A stretch of 64,000 nt of DNA, taken from NCBI GenBank assembly GCA_937958185.1, contig CALFFN010000005.1:1-64000 (forward strand), written 5' to 3'. The position numbers and the translations under genes were made by a program. Below the pieces are notes generated by a model. That model was not told the DNA's origin. It did not search any database and saw only the letters and a program-made list of their open reading frames with translations. This DNA comes from an uncultured Neglectibacter sp. (GTDB lineage Bacteria; Bacillota; Clostridia; Oscillospirales; Acutalibacteraceae). This document shows, in pieces, positions 41,467 to 51,455 of the stretch. Numbering within the stretch: the stretch's first letter is position 1; each line of letters starts with the position of its first letter.

Positions 41467-41540
41467 TGGAGCGGGTGATGGGAATCGAACCCACACGACC
41501 AGCTTGGAAGGCTGGAGTTCTACCACTGAACTACACCCGC
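41467..41540 (-). tRNA. tRNA-Gly (TCC)
   Basis: GCGGGTG pairs with CACCCGC. The anticodon stem CCAGC/GCTGG holds CTTCCAA with anticodon TCC. The T-arm GTGGGTTCGATTCCCAT and CCA are intact. It is the promoter-proximal tRNA of the leftward cluster. Confidence 0.95.
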
Positions 41541-41695
41541 ATAACGGTGCTGACAAATTTTCAGCTTTGTTATTATAGCATAGGGTTTTTCCTGCGTCAA
41601 GAAGTTTTTTGCAGCCTTTTTGGGGGTGAATTTACAGTGCATTTTACTTCCACAGAGCGAAATAGATATTTTTTGTAAACAAACTGTGGCTTTCC

Positions 41696-41725
41696 TTGCA
41701 ATCCGGGTACTATATATGCTATACT
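41696..41725 (+). promoter_or_regulatory. secA promoter
   Basis: TTGCAA (41696-41701), 18 bp, TATACT (41720-41725). Just downstream ATACTA-CAGTTTA-TAGTAT forms an inverted repeat that overlaps the -10 and start-site region. Confidence 0.65.
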
Positions 41726-41779
41726 ACAGTTTATAGTATGGGTACGTATAGTATGATGGAAGGACATGGAAATTGACCT

Positions 41780-44530
41780 ATGGCAAATAATATCCTGACG
41801 AAGCTCTTTGGAAACTACAGCAAGCGTGAGCTGAAACGAATCCAGCCCCTGGTAGATAAGGTGCTGGGCATGGAAGACGAATATAAGGCGATGAGTGAGG
41901 AGACCCTGAAAGGTCAGACCGATATCCTGAAAGGCCGCCTGCATAACGGAGAAACGCTGGACGATATCCTGCCGGAAGCGTTCGCCGCCTGCCGGGAAGC
42001 TATGGCGCGGGTGCTTTCTATCCGGCTGTTCCCCGTTCAGGTGCAGGGCGGCATCATTCTGCACCAGGGGCGCATCGCCGAAATGAAAACAGGTGAAGGC
42101 AAAACCTTTACGCTGGCGCTGCCCGCCTATCTGAACGCCCTGTCCGGCGAAGGCGTCCATGTGGTGACGGTCAACGAATACCTGGCGAAGTATCAGGGCG
42201 AAATGATGGCGCGGGTGTTCAACTTTATGGGGCTTTCCGTGGGGCTTGCCCTGAACGGTATGAGTTCTGAGGAAAAGCAGGCCGCCTATGCCTGCGATAT
42301 CACCTACGGCACCAACAATGAAATGGGCTTTGATTACCTGCGGGACAACATGGTCATCTATAAGGAAAACAAGGTCCAGCGCGGGCACCACTACGCCATT
42401 GTGGACGAAGTGGACTCCATTCTGATCGACGAGGCGAGAACGCCCCTGATTATTTCCGGGCAGGGGGACAAAGCGAACGATCTGTATGCCCGCGCCAATT
42501 CCTTTGCCAGGGGCCTGCGGTTCATCAAGGTCAAGGAGACCGATGAGAAAGAGGACAACGACGAGCTGTACAAGGAATACGACTACATTGTCAACGAAAA
42601 GCTGAAAACCTGTTCCCTGACCCGCCGGGGCGTGAAAAAGGCGGAGGAATATTTCCATCTGGAAAACCTGACCGACCCGGACAATATCCAGGTGCAGCAC
42701 CATGTCAACCAGGCGATCCGGGCGTGGGGCATCATGCACCGGGACCAGGACTACGTGGTAAAGGACGGGGAAGTCATCATTGTAGACGAGTTCACCGGGC
42801 GCCTGATGTACGGGCGCCGGTACAACGAGGGGCTGCACCAGGCGATCGAAGCCAAGGAAGGCGTGGAGGTCGCCCGGGAAAGCAAGACCCTTGCCACCAT
42901 CACTTTCCAGAATTATTTTCGCCTGTACCAGAAGCTTTCCGGCATGACGGGCACCGCCATGACGGAGGAAGAGGAATTTTCGGAAATTTATCAGCTGGAC
43001 GTGGTGGAAATTCCCACCAACCGTCCCATGATCCGGGAAGACTGCGCCGACGTGGTATACAAGAACGAGCAGGCGAAATTCAATGCGGTGATCGACGATA
43101 TTGTGGAGCACCACGCCAAGGGGCAGCCTGTGCTGGTGGGCACCATCACCATTGAAAAGTCTGAGCAGCTCAGCAAAATGCTGAAGCAGCGGGGCATAAA
43201 GCACGAGGTCTTAAACGCCAAGTACCACGAAAAGGAAGCCCAGATCGTGGCGCAGGCAGGCAGAAAGGGCGCCGTCACCATCGCCACCAACATGGCGGGG
43301 CGCGGCACGGATATCCTGCTGGGCGGCAACGCGGAATTTATGGCGAAAGCGGAAATGCGGAAAATGGGCTTCACCGAGGAACAGCTGGTGGAAGCCACCG
43401 CCTACAGCAGCACCACTGACGAGGATATTTTGAACGCCCGGAAAACCTTTGCCGAGCTGAACCGAAAGTATAAAGAGGAGATCGCCCCGGAGGCGCAGGA
43501 GGTCAAGGAGCTGGGCGGGCTGTACATTATCGGCACGGAACGCCACGAGTCCCGCCGGATCGATAACCAGCTGCGCGGTCGTGCCGGCCGTCAGGGGGAC
43601 CCGGGCAAGAGCCGGTTCTACATTTCCCTGGAAGACGATTTGATGCGGCTGTTCGGCGGCGAGCGGATCTCCACCATGATGGACCGGCTGCGCATTGAGG
43701 ACGATGTGCCCATTGAGGCGGGGCTTGTGACGGGTTCCATTGAAAGCGCCCAGCGCAAGGTGGAAAGCCGGAACTTTGCCATTCGGAAAAACGTGCTGCA
43801 ATACGACGATGTGATGAACCTGCAGCGCGCCAAGATCTACAGCCAGCGGGACGAGGTTCTGAACGGCGCCAATATGAAGGACGCCATCATGAAGATGCTG
43901 AACGAAGCCATCGAGACCACAGTCGGCACCTTCCTGCCGGCGGATACCCCCCATGACGACTGGGATTTGAACGGTCTGCGGGAGCATTACAACGGCTGGC
44001 TGATTGGGGAAAACGACCTGCATTTCTCCAAGGCGGAGCTGGAAGACCTGGAGCCGGAATTTGTGGTGGAGGAGCTGCAGAAAAAGGCAGCCGGGCTTTA
44101 TGAAAAGCGGGAAGAGCAGTTTACTTCTCCCGTTATGCGGGAAGTGGAGCGCGTGGTGCTGCTGCGGAACGTGGACCAGGAGTGGATGGACCATATCGAC
44201 GCCATGGAGCAGCTGCAGGACGGCATTCGCCTGCGCGCTTATGCCCAGCAGGACCCTGTGGTGGAATACCGGGTGGAGGGCTCCGATATGTTTGACGCCA
44301 TGATCGCCACCATTCGGGAAAACACGGCAAAAATGATCCTCACCGTGCGGCTGCGCACGCCGGAAGCCCCCAAGCGGGAGCAGGTGGCGAAAGAGACCAG
44401 CGCCGGCACCGCGGGAGACGAAACGGTGAAGAAGCAGCCTGTGCACAAGGAGAAGAAGCCCGGGCGCAACGATCCCTGTCCCTGTGGAAGCGGGTTGAAG
44501 TACAAGAAATGCTGCGGGAGAAATGAGTAA
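41780..44530 (+). CDS. secA: Preprotein translocase ATPase SecA
   Basis: A 916-residue SecA, the motor that drives unfolded preproteins through SecYEG. The Walker A motif is [12 protein letters not shown] (residues ~105-116), the DEAD-like site is [17 protein letters not shown] (near 209), and helicase motifs such as [10 protein letters not shown] and [10 protein letters not shown] follow in NBD2. The preprotein cross-linking domain and C-terminal linker are present, and the end carries a zinc-binding SEC-C motif ([17 protein letters not shown]). Its last 33 bases are repeated 109 bp downstream. Confidence 0.97.
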   Translation: MANNILTKLFGNYSKRELKRIQPLVDKVLGMEDEYKAMSEETLKGQTDILKGRLHNGETLDDILPEAFAACREAMARVLSIRLFPVQVQGGIILHQGRIAEMKTGEGKTFTLALPAYLNALSGEGVHVVTVNEYLAKYQGEMMARVFNFMGLSVGLALNGMSSEEKQAAYACDITYGTNNEMGFDYLRDNMVIYKENKVQRGHHYAIVDEVDSILIDEARTPLIISGQGDKANDLYARANSFARGLRFIKVKETDEKEDNDELYKEYDYIVNEKLKTCSLTRRGVKKAEEYFHLENLTDPDNIQVQHHVNQAIRAWGIMHRDQDYVVKDGEVIIVDEFTGRLMYGRRYNEGLHQAIEAKEGVEVARESKTLATITFQNYFRLYQKLSGMTGTAMTEEEEFSEIYQLDVVEIPTNRPMIREDCADVVYKNEQAKFNAVIDDIVEHHAKGQPVLVGTITIEKSEQLSKMLKQRGIKHEVLNAKYHEKEAQIVAQAGRKGAVTIATNMAGRGTDILLGGNAEFMAKAEMRKMGFTEEQLVEATAYSSTTDEDILNARKTFAELNRKYKEEIAPEAQEVKELGGLYIIGTERHESRRIDNQLRGRAGRQGDPGKSRFYISLEDDLMRLFGGERISTMMDRLRIEDDVPIEAGLVTGSIESAQRKVESRNFAIRKNVLQYDDVMNLQRAKIYSQRDEVLNGANMKDAIMKMLNEAIETTVGTFLPADTPHDDWDLNGLREHYNGWLIGENDLHFSKAELEDLEPEFVVEELQKKAAGLYEKREEQFTSPVMREVERVVLLRNVDQEWMDHIDAMEQLQDGIRLRAYAQQDPVVEYRVEGSDMFDAMIATIRENTAKMILTVRLRTPEAPKREQVAKETSAGTAGDETVKKQPVHKEKKPGRNDPCPCGSGLKYKKCCGRNE

Positions 44531-44642
44531 ATCTCAACCGCAGTTGCCTGGCAGGGACAAAAAGTCCCTTCGGGAGCGAAACGTCTTGCCTGCGGCAAGA
44601 CGCGCAAAATATAAGAAATGCTGCGGGAGAAATGAGTAAATC
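44501..44642 (+). repeat. Direct repeat of the secA 3' end around a hairpin-rich insert
   Basis: Positions 44501-44533 (end of secA with stop and following bases) recur at 44610-44642 with one mismatch, so YKKCCGRNE and the stop codon are present twice. The 76 bp between contain GGGAC/GTCCC and CGTCTTGCC/GGCAAGACG hairpins. Confidence 0.9.
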
Positions 44643-44678
44643 GAAAAATCTGCCTGTTTCAGGAAGTGAGAATTTTTC

Positions 44679-45467
44679 ATGAAAAAATTGCTGAGGGGTT
44701 GCTTTTGTCTGCTGTTATCGGCGGTGCTGGCGGTCAGCCTTGCCGGGTGCACCATTCCCATGCCCGGCTTTGCCGATTACGATGTGTCCCGGTACATTCA
44801 GGCGCTGCTGGACAGCAGCTATCACAATTCCAACGAAGACCTGATGGAGCTTGCCAAGATCACCGAAGAAAAGGCGCAGGAAAACAACAGCACCACGGTG
44901 GAAAACGCGGTAGTGAATTTCTGCAATACCTACGACCTGTCTCCCTCCGACGCCCAGCTTCAGGAGCTGCAGCAGGTGATGAAGCAGGCGTTTGCCCTGA
45001 CAAAGTACATGGTAAAGGACGAGCGGAAGACAGACACAGGGTATTATCTGGAGGTGGAGATCGCCTCCATCACCAATTTTGAAGGGCGGCAGGCGGATAT
45101 CGAAAGGCTGAAGGCAGCCGCCCAGCAGGAAGCTACCGCGGTGAACACGGCAAAGCCCGTGGTCCTGCCCGGCACGGTCCCGGACGATGACTACGATGAG
45201 GAAGACGGCGCCGGGGAAGACGAGGATACGGACGACACTTCCTCCGGCGTGGCTCCGGCGCTGCCGGAGGGGGAAAAGGTGAACGCGGAGGAACTGTTCC
45301 TGGACAAGGTGCTGGACTTCTGTAAGCAGGAGCTGGCGAACATTTCCTACGACCCGGAAATGCGCACTGTGGCGCTGGATATCCGGCAGACGGACAAGGG
45401 CGAGTTGCAATTGGACCTGAACCAGATCGACACCATCGACCGGACTGTGATCCGATTTGAACCATAA
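44679..45467 (+). CDS. Putative lipoprotein, unknown function
   Basis: 262 residues with a lipoprotein signal peptide ending in the lipobox SLAGCT (Cys24). The mature part is acidic and mostly helical at first (DYDVSRYIQALLDSSYHNSNEDLMELAK), has a low-complexity Asp/Glu stretch (DDDYDEEDGAGEDEDTDD) near residue 170 and a short C-terminal domain. No family recognised. AGGAAGTGAG precedes ATG 44679. It sits between secA and an acyltransferase-like gene. Confidence 0.75.
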   Translation: MKKLLRGCFCLLLSAVLAVSLAGCTIPMPGFADYDVSRYIQALLDSSYHNSNEDLMELAKITEEKAQENNSTTVENAVVNFCNTYDLSPSDAQLQELQQVMKQAFALTKYMVKDERKTDTGYYLEVEIASITNFEGRQADIERLKAAAQQEATAVNTAKPVVLPGTVPDDDYDEEDGAGEDEDTDDTSSGVAPALPEGEKVNAEELFLDKVLDFCKQELANISYDPEMRTVALDIRQTDKGELQLDLNQIDTIDRTVIRFEP

Positions 45468-45541
45468 CGAACAGGGGGTGGGGAATGCCGCCCCTTTCCC
45501 GTATCTAAACGGAGATATTGACTACAAAGGAGGCCTGTATA

Positions 45542-46216
45542 ATGGAAACGAAAGAGATTGCCCGCACGGCGGAGCTGTACGACCTGAGCCATACGGCGGC
45601 AAAGCCGCTGCTGGAAAAGACAGAATATCCGTGGGAAGCGCTGGCAGAGATCGGCAGCTTCATTCTGGAGCTGGGGAAAACCCTTTCCCCGGAGGAATAC
45701 GAGAAAAGGGGCGAGGATATCTGGATCCACAGAACCGCCAGGATATACCCAAACAACTATATTGCGGGTCCCTGTATTATCGGGGCGGAAACGGAAGTGC
45801 GCCCCGGGGCGTTTATCCGCGGCAAGGCGCTGGTGGGGGAGCACTGCGTGGTGGGCAACTCCACCGAACTCAAAAACGTCATTCTTTTCGACCATGTGCA
45901 GGTGCCGCATTATAACTATGTGGGAGATTCCATCTTGGGGCACTGGGCGCACATGGGCGCGGGGTCCATCACCTCCAATGTAAAGCAGGATAAGACCCCT
46001 GTCGTTGTGAAATTTGAAGCCGAAAAGCGGGAAACCGGGCTGAAAAAGTTCGGCGCCATGCTGGGCGACCATGTGGAGATCGGCTGCAACAGCGTGCTGA
46101 ACCCCGGCACGGTGATCGGCAGGAATTCCAGAGTATACCCCCTGTCCTCGGTGCGGGGCTATGTGCCGGGGAACATGATCTTCAAGCAGGGGAAGCTTGC
46201 GGAGATTCGGGAATAA
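45542..46216 (+). CDS. Left-handed beta-helix acyltransferase-like protein (GlmU C-terminal type)
   Basis: 224 residues. After ~55 helical residues the hexapeptide repeats of a left-handed beta-helix begin (IWIHRTARIYPNNYIAGPCIIGAETEVRPG in segments) and continue to the end. FDHVQVPHYNYVGDSILGHWAHMGAGS is close to the acetyltransferase half of GlmU-like proteins. It lacks the N-terminal uridylyltransferase domain. It may acylate an amino sugar or be a related NDP-sugar enzyme. AAAGGAGG precedes ATG 45542. Confidence 0.82.
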   Translation: METKEIARTAELYDLSHTAAKPLLEKTEYPWEALAEIGSFILELGKTLSPEEYEKRGEDIWIHRTARIYPNNYIAGPCIIGAETEVRPGAFIRGKALVGEHCVVGNSTELKNVILFDHVQVPHYNYVGDSILGHWAHMGAGSITSNVKQDKTPVVVKFEAEKRETGLKKFGAMLGDHVEIGCNSVLNPGTVIGRNSRVYPLSSVRGYVPGNMIFKQGKLAEIRE

Positions 46217-46264
46217 GCCTTTGGGGAAAACCGGGGAATTGAAACAGAAAGGGAAGAAATCGCC

Positions 46265-48076
46265 GTGGAATGGTTGACTGAATTTTTGCAGTCCGGCGTG
46301 CTGCCGGTGGCGCTGCTGATCCTGCGCGTCATCACGCCTGTGCTGGCGCTTTATGTGGTGTGGCGCAGTTATACCTCATTTCAAAAGGGGCAGCGGAAGC
46401 GCGACCCGGTCATCACCCTGTGGGACGAAGCCTCCGGCACCAGGTTCCCGGTGCTGTACTGGGAAAATTCCATCGGGCGCAGCAAAAGCTGTGACGTCTA
46501 CCTGCCGGACGCCACCGCCTCCCGGGACCACGCGGTGCTCCTGCGCCGGGACGAGGGCTGGTTCATCTGCGATACCGGCTCGAAATCCGGCGTGTTCGTC
46601 AACGGCAAAAAGGTGGACGGAAGGAAGCTTGTCAACGTGGGGGACAAGATCACCATGGGCTCCACCACCCTGTCCCTGTGGAACTCGGACAGCCAGCCGG
46701 AGAAAAAGCGGCGGGTGTTCGTGGGCTTTTCCCGGAAAGCCGCCTCGCCTGCCAAGCTGATGGTGAGCGCCACCCTGGTGCATCTTCTCATGGCGGTGCA
46801 GAGCTGCTTTGCGGGCGGAAGCTTTGCCCCGGTGCAATTTGTGCCGTTTTTCATCGTGCTTGCCCTGGGCTGGGGACTGTACACCTTTTTTATGGGGATC
46901 CGCCACCATGTCAGCTTTGAAATAGAAACGGTGGCGTATCTGCTGTCCGGTATCGGCATTCTGCTGCTTGCCGCCTATGATATCGGGGAGGTCAAGACCC
47001 AGATCGCCGCCATGCTGCTGGGCATGATCCTGTTCTGCGTCATGCTGTGGTTCATGGACGATATGGAGCGCGTGGCAAAATTCCGCGTTGCCATCGGCAT
47101 TGGGGCATTGGCGCTCTTTGCGCTGAATCTGGTGATCGGCAGGGAGATCTACGGCGCGAAAAACTGGATCATCATTGGTCCCATCAGCTTCCAGCCCTCG
47201 GAGCTTATCAAGATCGCTTTTATTTTCGTGGGCACGTCCACGCTGGACAGGCTGCAAACGAAAAAGAATATCACGGAATTCCTGGTGTTCACCCTGGCGT
47301 GCGTGGGCTGCCTTGCCCTGATGGGGGATTACGGCTCCGCCGTGGTGTTCTTCGCGGGCTTTTTGATCATCGCTTTCATGCGTTCCGGCAGTGTGCGCAC
47401 CATTGCGCTGATTTTGGGTGGCGCCTGTCTGGGGCTGATGCTGGTTTTGAAATTCAAATCCCATGTGATCGCCCGGTTCTCTTTATGGGGGCACGTGTGG
47501 GACGATATGTACGGCGCGGGCTTCCAGCAGACCCACACCCTGACCTATATCGCCAGCGGCGGGCTGTTCGGCGTGGGGCTGGGGCAGGGCTGTATGCCTG
47601 AGGTCCCCATGGGCGACAGCGACCTGGTGTTTGGGCTGCTCTGCGAGGAACAGGGGCTGTTCATGGGGCTGGTGGTCCTGATGGCGATCGCCATGTTCAT
47701 TCTGTATGCCAGAAGCGAGGTCACCCGCAGCCGTTCCACCTTTTTCTCCATCGCTGCCTGCGCGGCGGCGGGAATGCTGTTGTTCCAGACCTGCCTCAAT
47801 GTGTTCGGACCTGTGGACGTGCTGCCCTTTACCGGCGTGACGCTGCCCTTTATCAGCTCCGGCGGTTCCAGCATGATCTCCGTGTGGGCGATGATGGCGT
47901 TTTTGAAGGCTTCCGATGAGCGCACCTACGCCGCCCGCCGGGCTTCCCGCCACAGCAGCGGAAGCGCCAGCCGCAATACGCCGCCTGACCGCAGAGGGCG
48001 CGGCGCCGGAGCGGGCAGACCCTCCGGGCGGTCTGCCGGGAGAAGCGCGCGGGAAATGGAGGACATCTATTCATGA
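46265..48076 (+). CDS. FHA domain fused to an FtsW/RodA/SpoVE SEDS protein
   Basis: 603 residues. An N-terminal TM helix (VALLILRVITPVLALYVV) is followed by a cytoplasmic FHA domain (residues ~50-125: SIGRSKSCDVYLPDATASRDHAVL and GSKSGVFVNGKKV), then about ten TM helices of the SEDS family. The SEDS half has ILPISFQPSELIKIAFIF-like and TGVTLPFISSGGSSMIS motifs. SEDS proteins polymerise glycan strands with a class B PBP; the FHA domain would bind phosphothreonine, so kinase control is likely. GTG 46265 follows AGGGAAG. The next ATG overlaps its stop, and that gene encodes the partner PBP. Confidence 0.93.
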   Translation: MEWLTEFLQSGVLPVALLILRVITPVLALYVVWRSYTSFQKGQRKRDPVITLWDEASGTRFPVLYWENSIGRSKSCDVYLPDATASRDHAVLLRRDEGWFICDTGSKSGVFVNGKKVDGRKLVNVGDKITMGSTTLSLWNSDSQPEKKRRVFVGFSRKAASPAKLMVSATLVHLLMAVQSCFAGGSFAPVQFVPFFIVLALGWGLYTFFMGIRHHVSFEIETVAYLLSGIGILLLAAYDIGEVKTQIAAMLLGMILFCVMLWFMDDMERVAKFRVAIGIGALALFALNLVIGREIYGAKNWIIIGPISFQPSELIKIAFIFVGTSTLDRLQTKKNITEFLVFTLACVGCLALMGDYGSAVVFFAGFLIIAFMRSGSVRTIALILGGACLGLMLVLKFKSHVIARFSLWGHVWDDMYGAGFQQTHTLTYIASGGLFGVGLGQGCMPEVPMGDSDLVFGLLCEEQGLFMGLVVLMAIAMFILYARSEVTRSRSTFFSIAACAAAGMLLFQTCLNVFGPVDVLPFTGVTLPFISSGGSSMISVWAMMAFLKASDERTYAARRASRHSSGSASRNTPPDRRGRGAGAGRPSGRSAGRSAREMEDIYS

Positions 48077-49440
48077 AAACTGTGGGAATGCGTTCCATTG
48101 TACTGTATATCCTGCTGTTCGCCTTTCTGGGCGGGCTGGGGTATTTTGTAGTGGAGCTGTTCATCAATGGCAGCTGGTGGGCGACCCAGCCCTATAACGG
48201 GCACCTCTATTCGGAAAAGGCCACCGCGAAGCTGGGAGATATCAAAGACGTAAACGGCAACCTGCTGGCGTCTACCGAAGACGGCGTTCGCGTGTACAGC
48301 GAAGACGAAACCGTCCGCCGGGCGCTGTACCACACCGTGGGGGATAATTACGGATATATCAGCACCGGGGTGCAGCATACCATGAGCTCCAGGCTGTCCG
48401 GCTATAATGTGATCACCGGGCTGAACGATACCGTGTTTAACCGCCTGGGCAGCAATCTGGAGCTGACCGTGGACCAGAATGTCTGTACGGCGGCGTATCA
48501 CGCGCTGGACGGGCATAACGGCGGCATCATCGTCTATAACTATAAAAACGGGGACGTGATCTGCAAGGTCAGCACCCCCACGGTAGACCCGGAAAACGTG
48601 CCGGAGGATATCGAAACGAACGAGGACTATAAGGGCGTGTACCTGGACAACACCCTGTCCGGCTCCTTTACGCCGGGCAGCATTTTCAAGGTGGTCACCG
48701 CCGCCGCGGCAATGGAGCTGTGGCCCGATTCCTGGAGCGAGCGCACCTACACCTGCGAGGGCTCTCTGGAAATGGGCGGGGACGATATCACCTGCCTGCA
48801 TGGCGACGCCCACGGAACCCAGAATATGTACGAGGCGCTGGGCAATTCCTGCAATGTGTATTTTGCCCAGCTTGCCCGGGATATCGGCAGCGAGCTTCTG
48901 CAAAAAAAGGCGGAGGAGATGGGCTTTAACATGGTGCTTTCCTTCGACGGCATTTCCGTTTCCGAAAGCACCATCGACCTGAGCGGCTGCAATGAAAACC
49001 AGCTGGGCTGGGCAGGCGTGGGACAGTATACGCTGCTCGCGAACCCCTACCACATGATGGTGCTGATGGGCGCCACCGCCAACGGCGGCGAATACGTCCA
49101 GCCCCGTCTCACCTCCGGGCTGGACCTGTTCGGCGGCTTCCGGCAGGAGGACAGGCGGCTCATGACCGCCGGCACGGCGTCCCAGCTGAAGTCCCTGCTG
49201 CGCAACGACGTGGAGGAATATTACGGGGACTGGATGTTCCCGGAGGGCATGAATGTCTGCGCCAAAACCGGCACAGGAGAGGTGGGGGAGGAAAAGGCCC
49301 CCAACTGCTGGATCATCGGCTTCTGCGACAGCGAAAAATATCCCTACGCTTTCGCCGCGCTGGTGGAGGAGGGTTCCGGCGGCATTGAAAGCGCCGGAAA
49401 CGCCATTGCCGCCGTGCTGCGGGAGATCGTAAATTCCTGA
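48073..49440 (+). CDS. pbpA: Class B penicillin-binding protein (PbpA-like transpeptidase)
   Basis: 455 residues with one N-terminal TM helix and a transpeptidase domain. The active-site motifs are SIFK in SGSFTPGSIFKV (near residue 202), SCN in GNSCNVYFAQLA (near 260) and KTG in CAKTGTGEVG (near 397). The short N-terminal domain resembles PbpA of actinobacteria. It should cross-link glycan made by the SEDS protein encoded just upstream, to which it is coupled by ATGA. This mirrors the fhaB-rodA-pbpA order of mycobacteria, here with FHA and RodA in one protein. Confidence 0.94.
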   Translation: MKTVGMRSIVLYILLFAFLGGLGYFVVELFINGSWWATQPYNGHLYSEKATAKLGDIKDVNGNLLASTEDGVRVYSEDETVRRALYHTVGDNYGYISTGVQHTMSSRLSGYNVITGLNDTVFNRLGSNLELTVDQNVCTAAYHALDGHNGGIIVYNYKNGDVICKVSTPTVDPENVPEDIETNEDYKGVYLDNTLSGSFTPGSIFKVVTAAAAMELWPDSWSERTYTCEGSLEMGGDDITCLHGDAHGTQNMYEALGNSCNVYFAQLARDIGSELLQKKAEEMGFNMVLSFDGISVSESTIDLSGCNENQLGWAGVGQYTLLANPYHMMVLMGATANGGEYVQPRLTSGLDLFGGFRQEDRRLMTAGTASQLKSLLRNDVEEYYGDWMFPEGMNVCAKTGTGEVGEEKAPNCWIIGFCDSEKYPYAFAALVEEGSGGIESAGNAIAAVLREIVNS

Positions 49441-49514
49441 GCGCTTAGAAAGATTGAAAACTTTTTGACGATAGAGAAAGATCGAAATTTCGCGGAGAAA
49501 GGAACGTGGTCACC

Positions 49515-50474
49515 ATGAAAATCGAAAAGCTGTCCCCTGCCTTTAAGGACTACCTTTGGGGCGGCACAAAGCTGCGGGACGTGTACGGCAAAAACTGCGA
49601 TTACGACAAAGTTGCGGAAAGCTGGGAGCTTTCCACCCACCCTGCCGGAGAAAGCAGGATCACAGGGGGAGCGTTCGATGGGCTGACCTTGGGCGAATAC
49701 TTCGCAAAAGTCGGGAAAGACGTGCTGGGTAGCCATGGAAAGGCGTTTGAGAATTTCCCGGTGCTCATCAAATTCATTGACGCCAGGGAGCCCCTTTCCA
49801 TTCAGGTGCACCCCAGCGATGAATACGCCCTGCGGGAGGAACACGAATACGGCAAAACGGAAATGTGGTACGTGATGGACTGCGAGCCCGGCGCGTTCCT
49901 GTATTTCGGCGTGAACCGGGAAATCACCCGGGAGGAATTTCGGCAGAGGATCGAAAACAACACCGTGCTGGAGGTGCTGAACCGGGTGGACGTACACCCT
50001 GGGGACGTGTTCTTTATTGAATCCGGCACCATTCATGCCATCGGGGCTGGCATTCTCATCTGCGAGATACAGCAGAATTCCAACTGCACTTATCGCGTTT
50101 ACGACTATGACCGCCGGGGCGCGGACGGCAAGCCCAGGGAGCTTCATGTGGAAAAGGCGCTGGCGGTGTTCAGGTTTACCCCCTCCGACACCACCGACCG
50201 GCAGGGCGGCGCCCAGCCGGTGGCGGGCGGCAGCGTGAAAAAGCTTGCCTCCTGCAAATATTTCACCACGGAGAAGCTGGAAATTTCCGGGACGATGACC
50301 CTGACCGCCGGAGAGGACAGCTTCCTGTCCCTGATCGTTCTGACGGGTACGGCGGAGATCGCCGGGGTGGAGAACACTCTTTCCTGCAGGGCGGGGGACA
50401 GCGTGTTCGTTCCGGCGGGAGCCGGAACGGTCACCGTTTCCGGGAACTGTCAGGTGATACGGACCACCGTATAA
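49515..50474 (+). CDS. manA: Class I mannose-6-phosphate isomerase
   Basis: 319 residues, the short ManA type of Firmicutes, interconverting mannose 6-phosphate and fructose 6-phosphate. The zinc site is visible: LSIQVHPSDEYA (Gln, His) and KTEMWYVMD (Glu), then the His in FFIESGTIHAIG. LKDYLWGGTKLRDVYGK at the N-terminus is typical. ATG 49515 follows GGAGAAAGGA; a GTG at 49506 is too close to it. A PfkB kinase gene starts 21 bp after its stop. Confidence 0.95.
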   Translation: MKIEKLSPAFKDYLWGGTKLRDVYGKNCDYDKVAESWELSTHPAGESRITGGAFDGLTLGEYFAKVGKDVLGSHGKAFENFPVLIKFIDAREPLSIQVHPSDEYALREEHEYGKTEMWYVMDCEPGAFLYFGVNREITREEFRQRIENNTVLEVLNRVDVHPGDVFFIESGTIHAIGAGILICEIQQNSNCTYRVYDYDRRGADGKPRELHVEKALAVFRFTPSDTTDRQGGAQPVAGGSVKKLASCKYFTTEKLEISGTMTLTAGEDSFLSLIVLTGTAEIAGVENTLSCRAGDSVFVPAGAGTVTVSGNCQVIRTTV

Positions 50475-50495
50475 GAAAACTCAGGAGGAAACACC

Positions 50496-51440
50496 ATGAA
50501 GATCATTCTGCTGGGCGAGCCTATGGGGCTGTTTATGGCAAATGAAACCGGGGACCTGAGCGAAGTCAGGACCTTTACGTCCTCCATTGCCGGGGCGGAA
50601 TACAATGTGGCGGTGGGGCTTGCCCGGCTGGGGCACCAGCCCGCGTACTGCACCCGGCTGGGCTTTGACCCGCTGGGGGAAAAAATCCTGCGGGGGCTGC
50701 GGGAAAACGGGATCTCCACCGATCTGGTGTCCCAGGCGGAGGGGGAAAGCACCGGGCTGATGCTCAAGGGCTTCCTGCCGGACGGCGACCCGGCGATCGC
50801 CTACTACCGCAAAGGCTCCGCAGCTTCCCGCATTTCTCCCCACGACATTGACAGGCTGGACCTGTACGGCTGCGGGCGGCTGCACGTGACGGGGATATTC
50901 CCCGCCGTGTCCGACAGCGCCCTGGCTTCCGTAAAGCGGCTGATCGCCCGGGCGGACGCGCTGGAGCTGCCCATTTCCTTTGACCCCAACCTGCGCCCCC
51001 AGCTGTGGGAAAGCGAGAAAAAGATGGTCTCCACGCTGAATGCTTTGGCGCAGAGCGCGGAAACCGTGCTGCCCGGCATCAATGAGGGAAAGCTGCTGAC
51101 CGGGGAAGCAAGCCCCGAAGGGATCGCGGAATTTTACCACAGCCGCGGCGTGAAAAACGTCATTGTCAAGCTGGGCAAGGACGGCGCGTATTTCTCGGAA
51201 AAGGGCGGGAAAAGCGGGATATCCCCTGCCTTCCCGGTGCGGGAGATCGTGGACACCGTAGGCGCGGGAGACGGCTTTGCCGCCGGGGTGATCTCCGCCC
51301 TGGCGGAGGGAGAGACCCTGGAGGAAGCGGCGTTCCGCGGCAACGTGATGGGCGCGATCCAGATTTCCCAGAAAAGTGACAACGAGGGGCTGCCCACCAG
51401 GGAGCAGCTGGGAAATATCATTCTATCCGGCACGGCATAA
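50496..51440 (+). CDS. PfkB-family sugar kinase (2-keto-3-deoxygluconate kinase-like)
   Basis: 314 residues of the ribokinase/PfkB family. The N-terminal substrate region is GEPMGLFMAN...GAEYNVAVGLARLG, the middle has SFDPNLRPQLW, and the ATP/catalytic motif is DTVGAGDGFAAGVI (near residue 252) with the base Asp. The sequence is nearest to KDG kinases, but no aldolase for KDPG is adjacent, and the neighbours are manA, deoC, cdd and pdp, so the true substrate could be another sugar or sugar acid. AGGAGG precedes ATG 50496. Confidence 0.88.
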   Translation: MKIILLGEPMGLFMANETGDLSEVRTFTSSIAGAEYNVAVGLARLGHQPAYCTRLGFDPLGEKILRGLRENGISTDLVSQAEGESTGLMLKGFLPDGDPAIAYYRKGSAASRISPHDIDRLDLYGCGRLHVTGIFPAVSDSALASVKRLIARADALELPISFDPNLRPQLWESEKKMVSTLNALAQSAETVLPGINEGKLLTGEASPEGIAEFYHSRGVKNVIVKLGKDGAYFSEKGGKSGISPAFPVREIVDTVGAGDGFAAGVISALAEGETLEEAAFRGNVMGAIQISQKSDNEGLPTREQLGNIILSGTA

Positions 51441-51455
51441 AAGGAGGGCTTTCTT

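Noticed and set aside
41597..43204. 535-codon minus-strand frame overlapping secA
   Set aside because: Antisense to conserved SecA sequence; no start signal or recognisable domain.
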